Of a DNA stretch of 33,738 nucleotides, positions 1 to 7,194 are shown one piece after another. The position numbers and the translations under genes are program-made. The notes beneath the pieces are model-generated. The model was not told the origin of the DNA, did no database searches, and saw nothing but the letters and a program-made list of their open reading frames with translations. The DNA comes from Bacillota bacterium (GTDB taxonomy: Bacteria; Bacillota; Clostridia; Lachnospirales; Lachnospiraceae): NCBI GenBank assembly GCA_030524555.1, contig JAUNGK010000009.1, positions 1 through 33,738 of the forward strand, given 5' to 3'. Numbering within the stretch: the stretch's first letter is position 1; each line of letters opens with the position of its first letter.

Positions 1-1
1 G

Positions 2-2017
2 GATGAAGATGATGAGGAGTATTACAATGAGAGAAGGGGCTTTGGCGCAGTTATTTATAAGCTGACTCATCTTCCGGCTGCGGACTATGCCGTGGCCTTT
101 ACGGGAGTCGCTGTTCTTGTACTTGCAATCATAACGGGAACAATGTATTTAAATGCCAGGAGTACAAAGAAACAGGTAGAGACATTTGTGGATATAGGTG
201 TAGGCCTTGAGGATATTAATGTAATCGGTGAAAAGGGACTTGTAGCAATTGCAGATGCCCAGGCAGCTAAATTAATGGCTGCTACCATGGAGGAAGAAGA
301 GGAAGAACAGCAAGAGCAGCAGGAGGATGACGGAAAAGAAGCAGAGGTCTTAATGAACCTTACTTCCGTACAAAAGGACCTGAAAATTAAATTTGTAAAC
401 AGCAAGACAGGCAAGCTGATCTCCAATATTGCCTTTGAGGTAGAAATAGAGAAGCCGTCGGGAGAAACCTACAGCAAAAAGGACGAGGATAAGGATGGTA
501 TTATTTATCAGACGGATTTAACACCCGGTAAGTATAAGGTTAAGATTACTGCACCTTCCTCAGACGAAGAATATCTTATTTCCTCCGAAAGGGTAACGAT
601 TACGGTTAGAGATACCATTGAATACAAGAAGATTGACGTGGCGGATGAGGTGAAAACCGAGGCTCAGGTCAATGCTGCAGTGGAGGATACCAAGGTTAAC
701 GAGACGGTGGTAGAGTCTGCCAATGCGGATACCGTGGAATGGGTAGAGTCCACGAAAACCATTATTGAGGGAACGGAAAAGAATGAGGAAAGCTATGAGA
801 AGGTAGACAGCAGTAAGGTGGCGGATCCGGGCAAGGCGGCTGTTGGTTTCAGGCTGCTTGATGAAACAGACCCCACACCGGAGCCTACCGAAGAGCCGGC
901 ACCGGAGCCTGCTGATGAACCAACGCCTAAACCAACGGATGAACCGACACCGGATTCCACGCCGGAGCCTACGGCTGTACCGTCAGCTACTCCTACTGCA
1001 ACTGCGGGCGCAACTGCTACCCCGAGTGCAATACCGTCAGTTACCCCTACAGCAACACCGAAGACAACTCCTACGGCAACACCGAAGACAACCCCTACGG
1101 CGACACCGTCAGCAACGCCCAATAAGGCAGCAAGCGATGATAAGACTCCTTTAAAATCCACAGATGGAGAGGTACTTTACGTTAAGCTGTCCGACGGCAG
1201 CTTCCGGGAGGCAAAGTATAAAGACTATTATGACAAGAACATTAAGGAGTTTTACCGCAAAATAAGCAAGACTACCGGAGAATACCGTTATACCGGATGG
1301 CAACAGATCGACGGCGTGACCTATTTCTTTGACAAGAATGGAAACAAGGTTACCGGAGATCAGGTTATTCAGGGAGCAAAGTACAGCTTCAACAGCGATG
1401 GATCATTAAAAAAGAGCTCGGGAAATATGGGAATTGATGTTTCCAAATGGAACGGAGCTATTGACTGGAATGCGGTAAAGAACAGCGGAGTTTCCTATGT
1501 AATCATCCGCTGTGGTTACCGGGGCTCCACCACAGGAGCGTTGATTGAAGATCCTACGTTCAGAACTAACATACAGGGTGCTACCAAGGCAGGTTTAAAG
1601 GTTGGGGTTTACTTCTTCACACAGGCCACCAATGAAGTGGAAGCGGTAGAAGAAGCCTCCATGGTAGTGGGATTGATTAAGGGGTATAATATATCCTATC
1701 CTGTATTCCTTGATGTGGAGCCAAGCGGCGGACGTGCAGATGGCATCAATGTTGCAACCAGAACAGCTGTATGTAAGGCATTCTGTCAGACCGTTCAGAA
1801 TTCCGGCTACAAGGCAGGTATCTATGCGAATAAGACATGGTTTAATGAAAAGATAGATGCTCCCAGCCTGACCGGTTATAAGATTTGGCTGGCACAGTAT
1901 GCGGCGGCGCCTTCTTATTCCAGAACCAGATATGATATGTGGCAGTATTCTTCAAAGGGGAAGGTGTCTGGAATTAGTACGGATGTTGATATGAACATCA
2001 GCTATATGGGATATTAA
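2..2017 (+). CDS. Membrane-anchored GH25 muramidase with cell-wall-binding repeat (5' partial)
   Basis: The frame is open to the left edge, so the gene starts upstream; a GTG at 92 lies inside the membrane helix and is not a credible start. In the visible 671 residues the order is an acidic cytoplasmic stretch (DEDDEEYYNE), one membrane helix (about 30-50), a Glu/Gln-rich segment, a beta-sandwich region with LTPGKYKVKI typical of carboxypeptidase-regulatory/SpaA-like folds, a Pro/Thr/Glu-rich linker (nt about 870-1125), a choline-binding-type wall repeat (YTGWQQIDGVTYFFDKNGN) and a GH25 lysozyme domain from nt about 1427. GH25 hallmarks are GIDVSKWNG, the catalytic FLDVEP (DxE) and the terminal DVDMN. 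It probably cleaves the peptidoglycan muramyl-GlcNAc bond outside the cell, with the linker spanning the wall. It precedes the polysaccharide genes, which have their own promoter. Confidence 0.9.
   Translation, partial: DEDDEEYYNERRGFGAVIYKLTHLPAADYAVAFTGVAVLVLAIITGTMYLNARSTKKQVETFVDIGVGLEDINVIGEKGLVAIADAQAAKLMAATMEEEEEEQQEQQEDDGKEAEVLMNLTSVQKDLKIKFVNSKTGKLISNIAFEVEIEKPSGETYSKKDEDKDGIIYQTDLTPGKYKVKITAPSSDEEYLISSERVTITVRDTIEYKKIDVADEVKTEAQVNAAVEDTKVNETVVESANADTVEWVESTKTIIEGTEKNEESYEKVDSSKVADPGKAAVGFRLLDETDPTPEPTEEPAPEPADEPTPKPTDEPTPDSTPEPTAVPSATPTATAGATATPSAIPSVTPTATPKTTPTATPKTTPTATPSATPNKAASDDKTPLKSTDGEVLYVKLSDGSFREAKYKDYYDKNIKEFYRKISKTTGEYRYTGWQQIDGVTYFFDKNGNKVTGDQVIQGAKYSFNSDGSLKKSSGNMGIDVSKWNGAIDWNAVKNSGVSYVIIRCGYRGSTTGALIEDPTFRTNIQGATKAGLKVGVYFFTQATNEVEAVEEASMVVGLIKGYNISYPVFLDVEPSGGRADGINVATRTAVCKAFCQTVQNSGYKAGIYANKTWFNEKIDAPSLTGYKIWLAQYAAAPSYSRTRYDMWQYSSKGKVSGISTDVDMNISYMGY
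1055..1102 (+). repeat. 24-bp tandem repeat in Pro/Thr linker
   Basis: Two nearly identical 24-nt units encode TPKTTPTA twice, inside a longer degenerate PT/PTE linker. Such repeats lengthen or shorten by slippage, so linker length may vary between strains. Confidence 0.8.
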
Positions 2018-2019
2018 AA

Positions 2020-2048
2020 TTGCCTTTGGGATTAAAATAGAGTATAGT
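2020..2048 (+). promoter_or_regulatory. Sigma-A promoter for rfbB
   Basis: A TTGCCT -35 (2020-2025) and TATAGT -10 (2043-2048) are separated by 17 nt, starting three bases after the GH25 stop codon. The rfbB ribosome site (AGAGAGG, 2067-2073) follows. This suggests the polysaccharide genes are transcribed separately from the muramidase. Confidence 0.6.
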
Positions 2049-2081
2049 ATAAACAAAAATAATAGCAGAGAGGTTGAAAAT

Positions 2082-3164
2082 ATGAGAACTTACCTGGTAA
2101 CCGGAGGAGCCGGATTCATTGGTTCCAACTATATTCATTATATGTTTAAAAAGTATGGTGATGAAATCCGTATTATCAATGTAGATGTCCTGACTTATGC
2201 AGGCAATCTTGAAAATCTGAAGGATGTGGAAAACCGCAGTAATTATACCTTTGTAAAGGCTGATATTTGCGATAAGGATGCTATATCTAAAATATTTGCC
2301 CAGAACGATATTGACAGGGTGGTTCATTTTGCAGCGGAAAGCCATGTAGACAGAAGTATAGAAAATCCTGAGGTTTTCGTACAGACCAATGTTTTGGGAA
2401 CTGCGGTGATGCTTAACTGTGCCAAGGCGGCATGGGAAAATCCGGACGGAACCTTTAAGGAAGGGAAGAAATTCCTTCATGTATCTACGGATGAGGTTTA
2501 CGGTTCCTTAGAGGAGGACGGTGGATATTTTTATGAGACTACCCCTTATGCACCCCATAGCCCCTATTCCGCAAGCAAGGCAAGCTCGGACATGCTGGTA
2601 AAGGCATATATGGATACCTACAAATTCCCGGCTAACATTACCAATTGCTCTAATAATTACGGGCCTTATCAGTTTCCGGAGAAGTTTATTCCCTTGATGA
2701 TCAACAATGCCCTGCAGGGCAAAAAGCTTCCCGTGTATGGTGACGGAAAGAATGTGCGTGACTGGCTTTATGTAGAGGATCATGCGAAAGCTATTGATAT
2801 GGTGCAGGAGCAGGGCAGATTGTTTGAAACCTACAATGTGGGCGGACATAATGAAAAACAGAATATTGAAATCCTGCATATTATTTTAGATACCTTAAGG
2901 GAAATGCTGCCGGATTCCGATCCCAGAAAGGCGTTAGTCAGTGATGATTTGATCAGCTATGTAGCGGATCGTAAGGGACATGACAGAAGATATGCCATTG
3001 CACCGGACAAGATTAAGGCTGAGATTGGCTGGGAGCCGGAGACAATGTTTAAGGAAGGCATCAGGAAGACTATTAAATGGTATTTTGAGCATGAGGACTG
3101 GATGAAAAATGCTACCAGCGGTCAGTACCAGAAGTATTATGATGCTATGTATAAGAACCGCTAA
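2082..3164 (+). CDS. rfbB: dTDP-glucose 4,6-dehydratase
   Basis: Converts dTDP-glucose to dTDP-4-keto-6-deoxyglucose in the cytoplasm, the second step toward dTDP-rhamnose and other dTDP-6-deoxysugars. It is an extended SDR protein of 360 residues, near the usual family length. Visible motifs are the NAD-binding GGAGFIGSN at the N-terminus, HFAAESHVDRS, STDEVYG at about 134-140, and the YxxxK pair (Tyr162, Lys166), followed by NNYGPYQFPEKFIP and YVEDHA. The start follows AGAGAGG with an 8-nt gap. rfbA and rfbC follow, separated by a terminator-like hairpin and a new promoter. The family assignment is secure. Confidence 0.97.
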   Translation: MRTYLVTGGAGFIGSNYIHYMFKKYGDEIRIINVDVLTYAGNLENLKDVENRSNYTFVKADICDKDAISKIFAQNDIDRVVHFAAESHVDRSIENPEVFVQTNVLGTAVMLNCAKAAWENPDGTFKEGKKFLHVSTDEVYGSLEEDGGYFYETTPYAPHSPYSASKASSDMLVKAYMDTYKFPANITNCSNNYGPYQFPEKFIPLMINNALQGKKLPVYGDGKNVRDWLYVEDHAKAIDMVQEQGRLFETYNVGGHNEKQNIEILHIILDTLREMLPDSDPRKALVSDDLISYVADRKGHDRRYAIAPDKIKAEIGWEPETMFKEGIRKTIKWYFEHEDWMKNATSGQYQKYYDAMYKNR

Positions 3165-3195
3165 GATTGAAGTATAAGGAAAATGGAAACGAAGG

Positions 3196-3226
3196 ATGGG
3201 AGTGATTTACAATCACTCCCATTTTG
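3196..3226 (+). terminator. Hairpin terminator after rfbB
   Basis: A perfect 12-bp stem (3196-3207 with 3211-3222) with a 3-nt loop is followed by a short TTT run. The stem is strong but the T-tract is short, so termination may be partial. The loop overlaps the -35 box of the next promoter. Confidence 0.75.
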
Positions 3227-3235
3227 TGGTATACT
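3206..3235 (+). promoter_or_regulatory. Sigma-A promoter for rfbA, overlapping the terminator
   Basis: TTTACA (3206-3211), an 18-nt spacer and TATACT (3230-3235) with an extended -10 TGg at 3227-3229. The -35 lies in the loop and stem of the upstream terminator hairpin. Confidence 0.6.
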
Positions 3236-3330
3236 AATAAAAGCTATGCGTACTAAAATTTGATACTATTCGGTACTGGCGAACACGCATGGAAATACAT
3301 TTAAGTATAGAAGTCGGGAATGGAGGAAAT

Positions 3331-4206
3331 ATGAAGGGAATTATTTTGGCGGGAGGCTCTGGAACAAGATTGTACCCCCTTACAAAGGCAATCAGCAAGC
3401 AGATCATGCCGGTGTATGACAAGCCTATGATTTATTATCCCCTGTCCACATTGATGCTGGCAGGGATCAGGGAGGTTCTTATTATTTCAACGCCCAGAGA
3501 TCTGCCTGTTTTTGAGGAGCTTTTAGGAGACGGAAGCCAGCTTGGAATGAGCTTTTCCTATGCCGTTCAGGAACAGCCCAGAGGACTTGCCGATGCATTT
3601 ATCATAGGCGCCGATTTTATTGGAAAAGACAGGGTGGCACTGGTGCTTGGAGACAATATTTTTTATGGACAGAGCTTTTCCAGAGTGCTTCGCGAAGTGG
3701 CTGCCAGAGAGAAGGGAGCTACCATTTTCGGCTACTATGTAAGAGATCCCAGAGAGTACGGAGTAGTGGAATTTGATGAGAAGGGCAAGGCGCTTTCTAT
3801 TGAGGAAAAGCCCGAGCATCCAAGGAGCAACTATGCGGTTCCGGGACTTTATTTTTATGATAATGATGTGGTGGAAATTGCTGCAAATGTTAAGCCCTCT
3901 GCCAGAGGAGAAATTGAAATTACAAGTATTAATAACGAGTATTTAAGGAGAGGAACCCTGATGGTGGAAACTCTGGGAAGAGGCTTTGCGTGGCTGGATA
4001 CGGGAAATCATGATTCTCTTCTTGACGCAGCAGATTTTGTTGCGGCATTTCAGAAAAGGCAGGGCCTTTATATTTCCTGTATTGAGGAGATTGCCTACAA
4101 GAGAGGTTTTATCAATAAGGAGCAGCTTCTTAAGCTGGCAGAGCCGCTGATGAAGACGGATTACGGTAGGTACATGAAAGAGGTTGCGGAAGGATTAGGA
4201 GTATAA
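3331..4206 (+). CDS. rfbA: Glucose-1-phosphate thymidylyltransferase
   Basis: Joins glucose-1-phosphate and dTTP to give dTDP-glucose, the entry step of dTDP-sugar synthesis. The start at 3331 places [18 protein letters not shown] at the N-terminus, as is usual for the family, and GGAGG (3322-3326) lies just upstream. An ATG at 3289 would add 14 residues unlike the family and has no ribosome site. The 291-residue length is normal. Conserved segments include the signature GGSGTRL loop, [43 protein letters not shown] and [15 protein letters not shown]. Its substrate could be supplied by the phosphoglucomutase encoded at 13.9 kb. Assignment is secure. Confidence 0.97.
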   Translation: MKGIILAGGSGTRLYPLTKAISKQIMPVYDKPMIYYPLSTLMLAGIREVLIISTPRDLPVFEELLGDGSQLGMSFSYAVQEQPRGLADAFIIGADFIGKDRVALVLGDNIFYGQSFSRVLREVAAREKGATIFGYYVRDPREYGVVEFDEKGKALSIEEKPEHPRSNYAVPGLYFYDNDVVEIAANVKPSARGEIEITSINNEYLRRGTLMVETLGRGFAWLDTGNHDSLLDAADFVAAFQKRQGLYISCIEEIAYKRGFINKEQLLKLAEPLMKTDYGRYMKEVAEGLGV

Positions 4207-4235
4207 TACGGATTTTTGGAAGGGAGAAATGATAA

Positions 4236-4805
4236 ATGGGAAAAATAACAGTGGAAACATGTGAGATTGAAGGGCTGAAGGTTATCACCCCTCAGGTGTT
4301 TGGAGATCAGAGAGGGTACTTTGTGGAGACCTACAATTATAATGATTTTAAGGCTGCCGGGATTGATCAGGTATTTGTACAGGATAATCAATCTGCTTCT
4401 GTGAAGAATGTACTTCGCGGACTGCATTTTCAAATTAATCATCCCCAGGACAAGCTGGTGAGGGTAATATCCGGAGAGGTGTTTGATGTGGCAGTGGATT
4501 TAAGACCCGGATCGGCTACCTATGGAAAGTGGCACGGAGTTATTCTCTCAGCAGAAAATAAAAAGCAGTTTTTTGTCCCTAAGAATTTTGCCCATGGATT
4601 TTTGGTGCTTTCCGATTATGCGGAATTTGCTTATAAATGCACCGACTTTTATCACCCTGGCGATGAGGGCGGACTTTTGTATAATGATCCCGATATTGGC
4701 ATAGAATGGCCTATTGCACCGGGACAGGAGCCTGTCATGGTTGACAGGGATCGGAATTGGTGCGGCATTAAGGAATATACCAGGAGCAGGTCTGAAATTT
4801 GTTAG
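4236..4805 (+). CDS. rfbC: dTDP-4-dehydrorhamnose 3,5-epimerase
   Basis: Epimerises C3 and C5 of dTDP-4-keto-6-deoxyglucose, the third step toward dTDP-L-rhamnose. It is a cupin protein of 189 residues, the usual size. Visible are FGDQRGYFVETYN, QDNQSASVKNVLRGLHFQ with the expected catalytic His64, NFAHGFLVLSDYAEFAYKC and the closing DIGIEWP. AGGGAG (4221-4226) lies 9 nt before the ATG, and the gene follows rfbA by 29 nt. The reductase that completes dTDP-L-rhamnose (RfbD) is not in the window, so it must lie elsewhere or the product is used differently. Confidence 0.95.
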   Translation: MGKITVETCEIEGLKVITPQVFGDQRGYFVETYNYNDFKAAGIDQVFVQDNQSASVKNVLRGLHFQINHPQDKLVRVISGEVFDVAVDLRPGSATYGKWHGVILSAENKKQFFVPKNFAHGFLVLSDYAEFAYKCTDFYHPGDEGGLLYNDPDIGIEWPIAPGQEPVMVDRDRNWCGIKEYTRSRSEIC

Positions 4806-4818
4806 ATGAGGAAAAGAC

Positions 4819-5850
4819 ATGGTTACTGATTTGAAGAAAAAGAAGCAGCACAGGCTAAAGCCCCTTCCTAAGCCGTTAGGGATTGGTATTTTTTATGGGA
4901 TTTGTATTATTGTGGCAATCATTGTGCTGACTCACAACAACCCTCTTGCACCGGATCAGAGGACAGAGGATTTGAAGAAATATTGTGCCTGTGCACTGCT
5001 TGCGCTGGCATGCATTATTTTCGGTATCTATTATGACAGAATGTTCATTATTCCCAAAGAGCTTTTTCAGAGCAGAGAGCTGATCTGGAAGCTGGCTAAG
5101 AATGATTTTAAGAAGCGCTATGCCGGTTCTTATCTTGGCTTCCTTTGGGCTCTGGTCCAGCCGGTGGTGACGGTGGTGATGTATTATATTGTGTTTGACA
5201 GGGTATTCGAGACCAGGGCGCAGATGGTTGCGAGCGGCGTGGAGGTGCCTTATGTGCTGTATCTGACCGCCGGCCTTGTGCCCTGGTTTTTCTTTTCAGA
5301 GGCAATCACCAACGGAACCAATGCACTTTTGGAATACAGCTACCTGGTGAAAAAGGTAGTGTTTAACATTAGTATTCTGCCGATTGTCAAGCTGATTGCG
5401 GCTACCTTTATCCATCTGTTCTTCGTGGGGGTGCTGCTTGTGGTAGCAGCGGTTTACGGCTATTATCCCACGATATATACGACTCAGGTGATTTATTACA
5501 GCTTTTGTATGTTTATACTGGTACTTGCCATGAGCTATTGCACCTGTGCGATTGTGGTGTTTTTCAGGGATTTGGCGCAGATTATCAACATTGGACTTCA
5601 GGTGGGAATGTGGGCTACTCCGATACTGTGGGATATCGGAATGTTGAAGGATCATAATATTATTACACTTTTCAAGCTAAATCCGCTGGTTTATATTGTC
5701 AACGGATATCGGAATGCCATTTACGGAAATGAATGGTTTTTTGAGCATTTTTACTCATCCACCTATTTTTGGATTTTTACGGTGACCTTATTCTGTATAG
5801 GTTCACTGATATTCAAGAGACTTAAAGTTCATTTTGCCGATGTGCTGTAG
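4819..5850 (+). CDS. ABC polysaccharide exporter permease (Wzm/TagG type)
   Basis: Membrane half of an ABC-2 exporter that flips a lipid-linked polysaccharide across the membrane. The core begins near residue 80 (ELIWKLAKNDFKKRYAGSYLGFLWALVQP, the usual Wzm/TagG entry motif) and has about six hydrophobic helices, ending with the common LKVHFADVL tail. At 343 residues it is longer than typical 260-280-residue relatives because of an N-terminal extension with a basic start (MVTDLKKKKQHRLK) and two extra predicted helices (about 22-41 and 56-71). The start is 13 nt after rfbC, preceded by GAGGA. The next gene encodes its ATPase. Confidence 0.93.
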   Translation: MVTDLKKKKQHRLKPLPKPLGIGIFYGICIIVAIIVLTHNNPLAPDQRTEDLKKYCACALLALACIIFGIYYDRMFIIPKELFQSRELIWKLAKNDFKKRYAGSYLGFLWALVQPVVTVVMYYIVFDRVFETRAQMVASGVEVPYVLYLTAGLVPWFFFSEAITNGTNALLEYSYLVKKVVFNISILPIVKLIAATFIHLFFVGVLLVVAAVYGYYPTIYTTQVIYYSFCMFILVLAMSYCTCAIVVFFRDLAQIINIGLQVGMWATPILWDIGMLKDHNIITLFKLNPLVYIVNGYRNAIYGNEWFFEHFYSSTYFWIFTVTLFCIGSLIFKRLKVHFADVL

Positions 5851-5913
5851 TTTAAGGCTTATGTGGGATGAATAATTTCGGCAGAATGAAAGAGACGCTG
5901 CGGGAGACGGGTA

Positions 5914-7194
5914 ATGGAAGAAAGAGCAATTGCCATACAGGTAAAGGAATTGGAAAAGGCCTATAAGCTTTATGAAAAGCCTTCGGATCGATTAAAGGAG
6001 GCATTGGGACTTTCCCGTAAAAAAAGGTATAAGGAGCACTATGCCCTAAAGGGTGTGGACATGACCATCCATCAGGGGGAAACCGTAGGTATTATCGGAA
6101 CCAACGGTTCAGGGAAATCCACCATTTTAAAGTTGATAACGGGCGTTCTTAATCCTACGGGAGGAACGATTACGGTGAACGGCAGAATATCCGCGCTGCT
6201 TGAGCTTGGCGCCGGATTTAATATGGAATATAACGGAATTGAAAATATTTATCTGAACGGTACCATGATCGGCTTTACCAAGAAAGAAATTGATGAGCGC
6301 ATGGAGGATATTTTAAACTTTGCAGATATCGGAGAATATGTATATCAGCCGGCAAAAACTTATTCCAGCGGTATGTTTGTGCGTCTTGCTTTTGCGGTGG
6401 CGATTAACATTGATCCGGAAATTCTGATAGTGGACGAGGCTCTTTCGGTGGGAGATGTATTTTTTCAGGCTAAGTGCTATCACAAATTTGAAGAATTTAA
6501 GAAGATGGGAAAGACTATTCTCTTTGTAAGTCATGATCTTAGCAGTATCAGCAAGTATTGTGACAGAGTGGTGCTGTTAAATCAGGGTGTTAAGCTTGGT
6601 GAGGGAGCACCCAAGGAGATGATAGACGCATACAAGCAGGTTTTAGTAGGACAGTATCCGATACCGGAGGAAGAGGGAAGCAACTCTCCTTTGGATGTGG
6701 AGGAGCCGGATGGGGGAGTAAATCCTGATTTATTAGAATATGGAACCAGGGAAGCGCTGATAGAGGAATACTATATTACGGATGGAGAAGGCAGGAAGTC
6801 CAGTGCTATTTTAAAGGGGCATGAGTGCAGTGTGCACATGCATGTGCGATTTATGCAGGATATACAGGCACCGATTTTTGCATTTACCATCAAGAACATT
6901 AAGGGTGTTGAGATTACGGGAACGAATACCATGGTGGAAAAGGCGTTCTTAAGTCCGGTACAGGCAGGCAGCGTAAAGAAAATAGTTTTTACGCAAAGAC
7001 TGGATCTTCAGGGAGGAGAGTATCTGCTTTCTTTAGGAGTGACGGGCTACGAAAAGGAAGACTTTAAGGTATATCACAGACTGTATGATGTGATGAATAT
7101 CACAGTGATTTCCGATAAAGATACGGTAGGCTATTATGATATGAATTCTTCCATTACAGTGACGGATGAAAAGGAGAGCTATGGACAACAATAA
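5914..7194 (+). CDS. ABC polysaccharide exporter ATPase with C-terminal glycan-binding-type domain (Wzt type)
   Basis: Energises the neighbouring permease. The nucleotide-binding domain (about 1-245) shows Walker A GTNGSGKST (about 61-69), the YSSGMFVRLAFA signature (about 149), Walker B EILIVDEALSVGD and the LFVSHD switch. Residues about 250-426 form an additional beta-rich domain after a Pro/Glu-rich linker, with FAFTIKNIKGVEITGTNT and a final YHRLYDVMNITV. This matches the layout of Wzt proteins, whose C-terminal beta-sandwich binds the capped end of a specific glycan before export (known for E. coli O8/O9a). Short Wzt relatives lack it. The stop overlaps the next gene by 14 nt, suggesting translational coupling to the probable capping enzyme. 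Confidence 0.93.
   Translation: MEERAIAIQVKELEKAYKLYEKPSDRLKEALGLSRKKRYKEHYALKGVDMTIHQGETVGIIGTNGSGKSTILKLITGVLNPTGGTITVNGRISALLELGAGFNMEYNGIENIYLNGTMIGFTKKEIDERMEDILNFADIGEYVYQPAKTYSSGMFVRLAFAVAINIDPEILIVDEALSVGDVFFQAKCYHKFEEFKKMGKTILFVSHDLSSISKYCDRVVLLNQGVKLGEGAPKEMIDAYKQVLVGQYPIPEEEGSNSPLDVEEPDGGVNPDLLEYGTREALIEEYYITDGEGRKSSAILKGHECSVHMHVRFMQDIQAPIFAFTIKNIKGVEITGTNTMVEKAFLSPVQAGSVKKIVFTQRLDLQGGEYLLSLGVTGYEKEDFKVYHRLYDVMNITVISDKDTVGYYDMNSSITVTDEKESYGQQ

Noticed and set aside
1055..1102. Possible CRISPR-like repeat
   Set aside because: The repeats are contiguous, without spacers, and encode an in-frame Pro/Thr linker.
793..1161. Minus-strand ORF rich in Val/Gly repeats, and a plus-strand Arg/Gln-rich ORF at 843-1154
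   Set aside because: Both are shadows of the repetitive Pro/Thr linker of the muramidase, with no ribosome site.
92..2017. GTG at 92 as the start of the muramidase
   Set aside because: The frame is open to the window edge and the GTG falls within the membrane helix with no ribosome site; the gene is 5'-truncated.
7166..7180. ATG at 7166 as the start of the methyltransferase protein
   Set aside because: The AAGGAG site lies after it and directly before ATG 7181.
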